Positions 36,681 through 43,067 of a DNA stretch of 64,000 nucleotides are shown one piece after another. Position 1 is the stretch's first letter. The number at the start of each line of letters is the position of its first letter. The stretch is taken from positions 40,877-104,876 of the forward strand of contig CAKVBA010000003.1 in the NCBI GenBank assembly GCA_934725305.1, in the 5' to 3' direction. The notes beneath the pieces are model-generated. The model made no database searches, was not told where the DNA came from, and was given only the letters and a program-made list of their open reading frames with translations. Made by a program: the position numbers and the translations under genes. This DNA is from an uncultured Parabacteroides sp. (GTDB lineage: Bacteria > Bacteroidota > Bacteroidia > Bacteroidales > Tannerellaceae).

Positions 36681-37124
36681 TTATTCAGAAACAACTTCGA
36701 ACGGAATTTCAACAGAAACTTCCTTGTGAAGTTTAAGCAATGCCTTGTAGTTTCCAACTTCCTTAACAGATTCTTTGATGATGATAACTTTGCGATCGAT
36801 ATCGAAACCTGCCTTAGCCAATTCTTCTGCAACCTGAATGTTAGTTACAGAACCGAAGATTGTACCTGTAGAGCTAGTCTTAGCACCGATAGTCAAAGAT
36901 ACGCCTTCCAACTTAGCAGCCAATGCCTGAGCATCTTCTTTGATCTTAGCTAACTTGTGAGCACGCTGTTTTAAGTTTTCAGCCAATACTTTCTTTGCAG
37001 ATTCTGAAGCGATAACTGCTTTACCCTGGGGGATTAGAAAGTTACGTCCGTAACCGTCTTTAACTGTTACGATATCGTCTTTGTAACCTAAGTTGATTAC
37101 ATCTTCTTTCAAAATAACTTGCAT
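36681..37124 (-). CDS. rplI: 50S ribosomal protein bL9 (L9)
   Basis: The 147-residue product starts [36 protein letters not shown], the classic L9 N-terminal domain. A connecting helix ([21 protein letters not shown]) leads to the C-terminal domain ([18 protein letters not shown]). L9 reaches from the L1 stalk toward neighbouring ribosomes. It is last in rpsF-rpsR-rplI. Confidence 0.96.
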   Translation of the reverse strand: MQVILKEDVINLGYKDDIVTVKDGYGRNFLIPQGKAVIASESAKKVLAENLKQRAHKLAKIKEDAQALAAKLEGVSLTIGAKTSSTGTIFGSVTNIQVAEELAKAGFDIDRKVIIIKESVKEVGNYKALLKLHKEVSVEIPFEVVSE

Positions 37125-37145
37125 ATTCTGTCTCCTCTTGTTTTA

Positions 37146-37415
37146 TTATTTCATTAAGTCAGTTACGTAAGGCAGCAGAGCCAAGTGACGAGCACGTTTA
37201 ACGGCCTGTGCTACACGACGCTGGAACTTCAAAGATGTACCTGTGATACGACGGGGAAGGATCTTACCCTGTTCGTTCAAGAATTTCTTCAAGAATTCAG
37301 GATCTTTATAATCGATATACTTGATACCGTTCTTTTTGAAACGGCAATATTTTTTCTTCTTAACGTCTACTGAAGGCGGAGTCAAATATCTGATTTCTGA
37401 TTGAGTTGCTGCCAT
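37146..37415 (-). CDS. rpsR: 30S ribosomal protein bS18 (S18)
   Basis: The 89-residue product has the S18 core [20 protein letters not shown] and [34 protein letters not shown]18 dimerises with S6 on the 30S platform. It lies 2 nt after rpsF, so the two partners are produced together. Confidence 0.96.
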   Translation of the reverse strand: MAATQSEIRYLTPPSVDVKKKKYCRFKKNGIKYIDYKDPEFLKKFLNEQGKILPRRITGTSLKFQRRVAQAVKRARHLALLPYVTDLMK

Positions 37416-37417
37416 AA

Positions 37418-37771
37418 TTAATTCTCCTTTACTGTTTCTTTAGATGATTTCAAACTTCTTCTCTTAGCTGCATATTCTGCTGCATATTTGTCCTGACGGA
37501 AAGTCAAGAAACGAATTACACGTTCGTCACGGCGGAAGTTAACTTCCAGAGTAGCGATTGTTTCAGGATTTGCCTTGAATTCAACCAACTGATAGAAGCC
37601 TGTTGTTTTCTTGTCGATAGGATAAGCTAATTTGCGCAATCCCCAGTTCTCTTCGTTCACGATTTCAGCACCCTGTTCTTTCAAAAGGTTCGTGAATTTC
37701 TCTACCGCTTCCTTCATCTGAGCGTCAGACAAAACGGGAGTCAAAATGAAAACGGTTTCGTAGTTGTTCAT
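37418..37771 (-). CDS. rpsF: 30S ribosomal protein bS6 (S6)
   Basis: The 117-residue product begins [23 protein letters not shown] and contains [24 protein letters not shown] and [14 protein letters not shown], standard S6 motifs. It heads the rpsF-rpsR-rplI operon. The untranslated leader predicted from the promoter is only about 30 nt, so no long S6:S18-type leader fits. Confidence 0.96.
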   Translation of the reverse strand: MNNYETVFILTPVLSDAQMKEAVEKFTNLLKEQGAEIVNEENWGLRKLAYPIDKKTTGFYQLVEFKANPETIATLEVNFRRDERVIRFLTFRQDKYAAEYAAKRRSLKSSKETVKEN

Positions 37772-37808
37772 AAAACGCTATTTAAAATGATTAATAATTT
37801 TTGCGGTG

Positions 37809-37816
37809 CAAATGTA
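37809..37816 (-). promoter_or_regulatory. Promoter -7 element of rpsF-rpsR-rplI
   Basis: TACATTTG on the minus strand followed by CACCGC, 37 bases before the rpsF ATG, an exact TAnnTTTG match. Confidence 0.6.
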
Positions 37817-37887
37817 GTCATAATATTTTATCTGACAAATATTAGTATGCTATTTTTAGACAAAAGCGGCTGGTTTGCCGGTTAAAA

Positions 37888-37955
37888 ATGGAGAGCCTAC
37901 CCGTTTTTGTGCCTATTCGCTTTTTTCAAGGGTCTATGAGGTTGTATCTGAATAA
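37888..37955 (-). repeat. Decayed fragment of repeat B
   Basis: The order GCCTACCC, TTTTTG, GCCTATTC, TTTTTTCAA, GTCTATGAG and TGAATAAC follows the inner part of repeat B copy 2 but with many changes. Only about 70 bp remain. The rest of 37956-38332 holds no gene; it has one long hairpin (GGGCAAAGG near 38238 with CCTTTGCCC near 38285). Confidence 0.45.
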
Positions 37956-38332
37956 CTTTTTTGATGTAGCTTCGTAAGGTGTGTCATAATTGCAAACGGC
38001 TCATAATCTCTCTTCTTCTTCACCTTGATTCTATTGATTCAGACACGCCGCCGTAAACACTATTTGAGCGCTGTTTAAAGCGAATTTCTGTCCAGAGTAA
38101 AAGAATTGTTCCAACCCTTTGATGTTTTAGTGTGGCACGGGATTGATTTTCCTGTGGGGCGTTTGTGAGTTTCTTTTTCTTGTTTCTTTGCTTGAGTTTT
38201 TGACGCAGCCCTCAGATTTCGGCTATATAATATAATGTGGGGCAAAGGAGTGCTTTGTTCATAAGGTTCGGTGAGACACCTTTGCCCTGATTGTGAATTT
38301 ATGTGTATTTATTGTAAAAACATTAGTCCCGC

Positions 38333-38364
38333 TTGACCGCTTGTCGTTTTTAGCTCTATATTTG
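38333..38364 (+). promoter_or_regulatory. Promoter of the secreted hydrolase gene
   Basis: TTG at 38333-38335, a 21-base spacer and TATATTTG at 38357-38364 fit the Bacteroides consensus. Confidence 0.55.
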
Positions 38365-38449
38365 ATAGAGTAAAGGGTGTATGTTTTTTCTTCTATCTTC
38401 TTATCTTTATTACACCTGTTTGTTGGGAAATCTGCTAAATGGAAATGAT

Positions 38450-39448
38450 ATGCAAAAATTGGGATTGGTTATTTTGGGGTTGCTTCTCTGTTTGAGTGTC
38501 TCAGCTCAGTATGTAGAGGATCTGTTGCCGGGTTATTTGTGCCGCACTCTGGATATGCCTGACGATTATGAAGGCAAGGTGGTCTGTTCGCTGGTAAAGA
38601 AGAAAGAGAATATACCTTTGAAGCAGGCGGTACTTTATATTCATGGATATAATGACTATTTCTTTCAGCAGCCAATGGGCGACAGCATTCAGGCACATGG
38701 CTATCAGTTCTATGCCTTGGATCTGCGTAAATATGGCCGTTCTCTTCGTGAGCATCAGGATGCTTTCTATTGTAAGAGTTTGACGGAATATTTTGCCGAT
38801 ATAGATATGGCCTTGGCTGTCATTCGGTCCGAAGGATATGAAAAGGTGATTTTAATGGCTCATTCTACAGGCGGATTGATAGTCTCTTATTATTTACATA
38901 ACCGTCCGCAGTGTCGGCTGGTGCAGGGACTGATCTTGAATAGCCCTTTTCTGGATTGGAATTTTGGCTGGCTGATGGAAAAGGTGTTGTTGCCGGTTGT
39001 TTCTTGGGTGGGAAACTATTTTCCTTCGTTGACAGTGCAGGGTGGAGGCGATTTCTCGCAGTATGCCGCCAGTTTGTTGAAGAGTTATCGCGGTGAATGG
39101 GATTTTAATACGGATTGGAAAATGAGTTATGCACATCCGAAACGGGCCGGATGGATTCATGCTATTCATACGGCTCAGCAGACTTTACAGAAAGGGGCGG
39201 ATCTGCCTTGTCCGATACTGTTGCTTTCGAGCAGTTATTCCTACGAAGAGAGCTCTGTGTGGAACGATCGTTATATATCGTCTGATATTGTATTAGATGT
39301 GGCAGACATACAGAAGTATGGCGCTCTGTTAGGACCGCAGGTGACGCCTGTAACCATTACCGGCGGAATACACGACTTGGTTTTGTCGGCACCTTCTGTA
39401 CGCAAGAGAGTCTATGAGGTTCTGTTGAACTGGCTGGATGAGCGATGA
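38450..39448 (+). CDS. Secreted alpha/beta hydrolase (serine aminopeptidase S33 / Hydrolase_4 type)
   Basis: The ATG at 38450 gives 332 residues with signal MQKLGLVILGLLLCLSVSAQ; an upstream in-frame ATG at 38381 would bury the signal. The alpha/beta-hydrolase core shows AVLYIHGYNDYF (oxyanion region), the nucleophile elbow MAHSTGGLIVSYYL near residue 143, and the catalytic histidine in TGGIHDLVLS near the C-terminus. The fold resembles monoglyceride lipase and lysophospholipase relatives, so an ester or acyl substrate in the periplasm is likely. The exact substrate is unknown. It converges on plsC, with 3 bases between the stops. Confidence 0.82.
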   Translation: MQKLGLVILGLLLCLSVSAQYVEDLLPGYLCRTLDMPDDYEGKVVCSLVKKKENIPLKQAVLYIHGYNDYFFQQPMGDSIQAHGYQFYALDLRKYGRSLREHQDAFYCKSLTEYFADIDMALAVIRSEGYEKVILMAHSTGGLIVSYYLHNRPQCRLVQGLILNSPFLDWNFGWLMEKVLLPVVSWVGNYFPSLTVQGGGDFSQYAASLLKSYRGEWDFNTDWKMSYAHPKRAGWIHAIHTAQQTLQKGADLPCPILLLSSSYSYEESSVWNDRYISSDIVLDVADIQKYGALLGPQVTPVTITGGIHDLVLSAPSVRKRVYEVLLNWLDER

Positions 39449-39451
39449 GGC

Positions 39452-40189
39452 TTATTTATATTTTTCCCACAAGGCAGAGGCGATAGTCTGCTGTGTATCG
39501 TCGGCCATGTGTTGTAGCCCTTTGAGCGAAGTTTCACATCCTTCTGTTGAAAACTCCTGATGAATCACCATCTCCATGGGATGACGATGCAGATTCAGAG
39601 AACCGATGGGGAGAACATCGAACGGACCATTCAGCGTGATGGGAATAATGGGCAGATGCTGATCGGCTGCCATCTGAAAGGCTCCCTTTTTAAATCGTAT
39701 CATCTTACCGTCGTAGGTGCGTGATCCTTCGGGGAATACCACAACGGAGGCACCGCCTTGCAGACTTTTTTCTGCCTGGCGTACGCTTAGGGCGGCTGTT
39801 TTGACCGATGAATTATCTACAAAGATAAAACCGGCAGCGCGGCAGGCTGCACCGACAAAGGGAATTTTGCCGATACCGGCTTTCATCACCCATTTGATAG
39901 GAACTCCCAAAAAACCATATATCAGAAAGATGTCAAAAGCTCCTTGGTGATTAGCAACGAACACATAGGATTGCTTGTTTCGGATATTTTCCAGCCCTTT
40001 TACTTTGACGGGGCATAGCGATAGATAGCAGGTCAGACGCGACCAGATCATTCCCGGATAATAAGCAAAGATCTTTTCACCACCCAACAGACAGCCGATG
40101 ATAACGGTCAATGCTGTGATCAGAGTAAGGATGAGAAACAGGGGCACGAAGATGAGCCATGTGTAAATAATGTAAAAGAATCGTATCAT
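39452..40189 (-). CDS. plsC: 1-acyl-sn-glycerol-3-phosphate acyltransferase
   Basis: It makes phosphatidic acid by acylating lysophosphatidic acid at the inner membrane. The 245-residue product has an N-terminal membrane segment (WLIFVPLFLILTLITALTVIIG) and the acyltransferase motifs FVANHQGAFDIFL (HX4D) and FPEGSRTYDGKMIRFKKGAF. LPIIPITLNGPFDVLP is the fourth motif. An AGGAGGT lies six bases before the ATG, unusually strong for this group. It has its own promoter. Confidence 0.9.
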   Translation of the reverse strand: MIRFFYIIYTWLIFVPLFLILTLITALTVIIGCLLGGEKIFAYYPGMIWSRLTCYLSLCPVKVKGLENIRNKQSYVFVANHQGAFDIFLIYGFLGVPIKWVMKAGIGKIPFVGAACRAAGFIFVDNSSVKTAALSVRQAEKSLQGGASVVVFPEGSRTYDGKMIRFKKGAFQMAADQHLPIIPITLNGPFDVLPIGSLNLHRHPMEMVIHQEFSTEGCETSLKGLQHMADDTQQTIASALWEKYK

Positions 40190-40216
40190 ATCTACCTCCT
40201 AATAACATTTGATGCA

Positions 40217-40224
40217 CAAATATA
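40217..40224 (-). promoter_or_regulatory. Promoter -7 element of plsC
   Basis: TATATTTG on the minus strand, 27 bases before the plsC ATG, followed by the AGGAGGT ribosome-binding site. Confidence 0.55.
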
Positions 40225-40334
40225 GATGCTAATTTTGTTCGATTCGTCATTTTTATTCTAAAATATTTTTGCAATCGGGTTATTATTGCTTTATTTGCGG
40301 TAGAAAAGAGAATAATTATAAAATATCTATAACC

Positions 40335-40505
40335 ATGAACGAGTTACTGAAGAATTTAGGAGTCATCGTACTTCTTGTAGGTGTGATCGTACTGGCTGTG
40401 CCAGCATTGACAGGCGGTATGTCAAATTCAATCTTATTGTCTGGCTTGGGTCTGATTATTTTAGGCTACTTAAGTCATATTGTAATCAATAAGAGAGTTG
40501 AATAA
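40335..40505 (+). CDS. Small two-helix membrane protein
   Basis: The ATG at 40335 gives 56 residues: MNELLKNLGVIVLLVGVIVL followed by a glycine-containing turn (TGGMSN), a second hydrophobic segment (SILLSGLGLIILGYLSHIVI) and a basic tail NKRVE. It looks like a hairpin in the inner membrane. The function is not known. It is a single gene with a good terminator behind it, supporting that it is real. The frame is open further upstream to 40269, but that part looks non-coding. Confidence 0.7.
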   Translation: MNELLKNLGVIVLLVGVIVLAVPALTGGMSNSILLSGLGLIILGYLSHIVINKRVE

Positions 40506-40539
40506 GTAAATAAAAAACACACTGAAAAAGATAAAATAG

Positions 40540-40578
40540 GGTGTTGTGTTGAGTTTTGTCAGCATAACACCTTTTTTA
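40540..40578 (+). terminator. Terminator of the small membrane protein gene
   Basis: GGTGTTGTG (40540-40548) pairs with CATAACACC (40563-40571, one G-U), followed by TTTTTT. Confidence 0.85.
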
Positions 40579-40687
40579 TGTTTATACGGGTTTTGTCGGT
40601 TTGGAAGTTCCTCTTTTGTCATATACATCTGTAAACGACTATCGGCTTTATCCTTCGCACTTGGCATTTTACCAAATTCAGATGTAC

Positions 40688-40733
40688 AAAAAAAGGGCTG
40701 CATCAAAACTGTTATTTTGACACAACCCCTTTT
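40688..40733 (-). terminator. Terminator of the asparaginase-like gene (same hairpin family)
   Basis: AAAAGGGCTGCATCAAAA (40691-40708) and TTTTGACACAACCCCTTT form a long imperfect stem. In the minus direction a T-run follows. Confidence 0.8.
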
Positions 40734-40751
40734 GGCTCGTATTGTACGATA

Positions 40752-41750
40752 TTATTTCTCTCCTACAACAACAATCTTTTCTCCGATACCACAGCCTTTG
40801 TGAATCTTAGAGCTTCCTTTTTCTTTATAAAGGAAACCGCGGAACATACCACCGCTATTGAACGGCATGGCAAAGTTTCCATCTTTATCGACAGCAATCA
40901 GACCGCCGTTACCTTCCTTTGTGTTCAGTTCTTTGTGGATAACATAGTTTGCTGCATCTTCAACACTTTCTTTCAGATATTTGTAGCGTGCGCAAACGTT
41001 GTAAGCAACAGCGTGGCGGATGAAGTATTCACCATGTCCTGTACAAGAGATTGCACAGCTGTTGTTGTCTGCATAAGTACCGGCACCAATCACTGGAGAG
41101 TCACCAATACGTCCCCAACGTTTCTTAAACATACCGCCTGTACTTGTTCCGGCAGTCAGATTACCCTTCTTATCCAGTACAACACATCCTACAGTGCCGT
41201 TCTTTTCGCTCTCTTTTTTCAGCTTCTCAATCCATTCCAATGTAGAAGGAGTTGCAAAGTAAAGGTTGTCATCAACCATTTCAAGTCCCTGCTGTTTAGC
41301 AAAAGCTTCAGCACCTGCACCGCTCAACATCACGTGCGGAGAATTGGTTTTTACGGCATAAGCTGCATTGATCGGGTGTTTTACATGTTTTACACCGGCA
41401 ACAGCACCTGCAGACAGGTCTTTACCTTCCATAATAGAGGCATCCAATTCAAATGTACCTTCGGCAGTCAGTGTAGCACCGATACCGGCATTGAAAAGAG
41501 GACAGCTTTCAAAATAGTTAATCACAGCCATAACTGCTTCAGGGCCGTCACCTCCTGCTTCCAGGATTTTGCTACCGATCATTAAGGCTGTGTCTAATGA
41601 AGAGTAATAGATTGCAGACTTGGTTGGATTCTGTTCCAATTTAGACATGGCTCCTGCGCCACCATGTACTACGATTACATACTCTCTGTTCTGAGCAAAG
41701 GTTAACGACGAAATTGTCAATGCCACGAGGGCTAATACTTGTTTAAACAT
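40752..41750 (-). CDS. Periplasmic isoaspartyl peptidase / type III L-asparaginase
   Basis: It is an Ntn-hydrolase that self-cleaves to expose a catalytic threonine and hydrolyses asparagine or isoaspartyl dipeptides. The 332-residue product has signal MFKQVLALVALTISSLTFAQ. The family opening VIVVHGGAGAMS follows. The cleavage site and nucleophile are in NGTVGCVVLDKKGNLTAGTSTGG (Thr near residue 180), then RIGDSPVIGAGTYADN. The length fits the unprocessed precursor. It is a single-gene unit with its own terminator. Confidence 0.92.
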   Translation of the reverse strand: MFKQVLALVALTISSLTFAQNREYVIVVHGGAGAMSKLEQNPTKSAIYYSSLDTALMIGSKILEAGGDGPEAVMAVINYFESCPLFNAGIGATLTAEGTFELDASIMEGKDLSAGAVAGVKHVKHPINAAYAVKTNSPHVMLSGAGAEAFAKQQGLEMVDDNLYFATPSTLEWIEKLKKESEKNGTVGCVVLDKKGNLTAGTSTGGMFKKRWGRIGDSPVIGAGTYADNNSCAISCTGHGEYFIRHAVAYNVCARYKYLKESVEDAANYVIHKELNTKEGNGGLIAVDKDGNFAMPFNSGGMFRGFLYKEKGSSKIHKGCGIGEKIVVVGEK

Positions 41751-41822
41751 ATACGTAGTTTTTTATATAATAAAGAATAACCCAAAAGTAGGACAAATAG
41801 GTTAATAATCCTATTAAGGGTA

Positions 41823-41860
41823 TAAAAAAAAGTGTATCATAACATTTATTACGATACACT
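41823..41860 (-). terminator. Terminator of the CobD-like gene
   Basis: AGTGTATC (41831-41838) pairs with GATACACT (41853-41860). In the minus direction eight T follow. Confidence 0.78.
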
Positions 41861-41889
41861 CTTTATTGGTTTTAAATGAATTCTTTGTT

Positions 41890-42924
41890 TTATGCTTCCA
41901 AAGTAGCACTCCAAGCCTTGATACCTTCGATCAGCAGCTCGTTTTCTTCGCTTCTCTGTGTTGACAGGCGGAAGAAGGTTTCGTCGAGTCCGCGGAAGTT
42001 TGAGGCATCACGAATCAGTATGCCGTAGTTGTCCAACAGATAGCTCTTCAAGCTGGCAGCTGTGCCTTTCTTAAGGCGAACCAAGAAGAAAGTTGTTGAA
42101 GTGGGCATTACCTCTACGATATCCAATTTGTTCAACTGATAAATCAGTTCGGCAGTTTCGCGTTGCCATTTGCGGATGGGCAGAGTAAACTGAGCCGGAT
42201 GAATCAGAATGTATTTGCTGGCTTCGATAGCGATGGCATTGACCGACCAGGGAATCAGATATTTGTTGATCTCTTGTGTCCGCTCAGTTGATGCAATCAG
42301 ATAACCGATGCGCAAGCCTGGAATGTTGTAGGCTTTAGAGATTGACTGAACAATCACCAAGTTCGGATTATTCTTCACATCGCTCGGTTTCAATAGTTCT
42401 TCTGTAGTGAATGCTACATAAGCCTGGTCGATGATGAAGGTGGTCTGGCGGTTTGCTGCAATCAGCGGAAGCAGTTCAGAGCGATGGAGCAGTTTGCCAT
42501 CAGGATTGTTGGGATTGCAAATCCAGCAAAAGTCCTGACCCTCAAGTGTCAATTCTGACAGATCGTCTGAAGTAGAGAAATAGGTGATCTCATGCTCATG
42601 CAGGCGACATGCATCTTCATATTCTGAGAAAGAGGGAACGGCAATGGTTGATTTGGCTCCCTTCTTGGCCTGTGCCAACAGATAGAATGCTGTGATTGAA
42701 CCATTGGTTACGACAATGTTTTCCTCTCCAATCTCGAAACGGCGAGCCAATAGGCGCTTCAAAGTGGCTGCATCCGGTTCCGGATAGCGTGTTAGCTTGT
42801 CGAATTGAGAGTTTAAATGCTCCTTGAGCTTTTCAAGGTTAGCTCCATGCCATACATTGGAGCTGAAGTTTATCTTTACTTCATTTTTTGTGTTGTAGAA
42901 ATCGTCTCCGTGTCCGAATAGCAT
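41890..42924 (-). CDS. CobD-like aminotransferase (threonine-phosphate decarboxylase family)
   Basis: This is a PLP-dependent fold-type I enzyme. CobD makes (R)-1-amino-2-propanol phosphate for the cobalamin nucleotide loop; the close relative HisC works in histidine synthesis. The ATG at 42924 gives 344 residues starting MLFGHGDDFYNTKNEVK. Features shared with CobD as I recall it are INFSSNV, RYPEPD, CNPNNPDGKLL, QSISKAYNIPGLRIGYL (PLP lysine), LIPWSVNAIA and the C-terminal GILIRDASNFRGLDE. No other cobalamin genes adjoin it, so a different substrate is possible. The frame extends to 43002, but that part looks non-coding. Confidence 0.75.
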   Translation of the reverse strand: MLFGHGDDFYNTKNEVKINFSSNVWHGANLEKLKEHLNSQFDKLTRYPEPDAATLKRLLARRFEIGEENIVVTNGSITAFYLLAQAKKGAKSTIAVPSFSEYEDACRLHEHEITYFSTSDDLSELTLEGQDFCWICNPNNPDGKLLHRSELLPLIAANRQTTFIIDQAYVAFTTEELLKPSDVKNNPNLVIVQSISKAYNIPGLRIGYLIASTERTQEINKYLIPWSVNAIAIEASKYILIHPAQFTLPIRKWQRETAELIYQLNKLDIVEVMPTSTTFFLVRLKKGTAASLKSYLLDNYGILIRDASNFRGLDETFFRLSTQRSEENELLIEGIKAWSATLEA

Positions 42925-43067
42925 ATATGTTCTTGTTTTTAAGTTGATGAAAGATTGTTGCTTGTGAGTAACATTTCCCACATGATATAAAAAACAATGC
43001 AAAATTACGAATCTTTTTCTCTTTTCCTATCAATTGCATAGCCAATGGCAGACATAATATTACGAAA

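Noticed and set aside
36431-36832. 133-residue minus-strand frame overlapping the end of rplI
   Set aside because: It crosses the rplI terminator in another frame and has no start signal or family resemblance.
40800-41585. 261-residue open frame antisense to the asparaginase-like gene
   Set aside because: It is the shadow of a well-supported gene with signal peptide and catalytic motif; the antisense product is Cys/Phe-rich and has no family resemblance.
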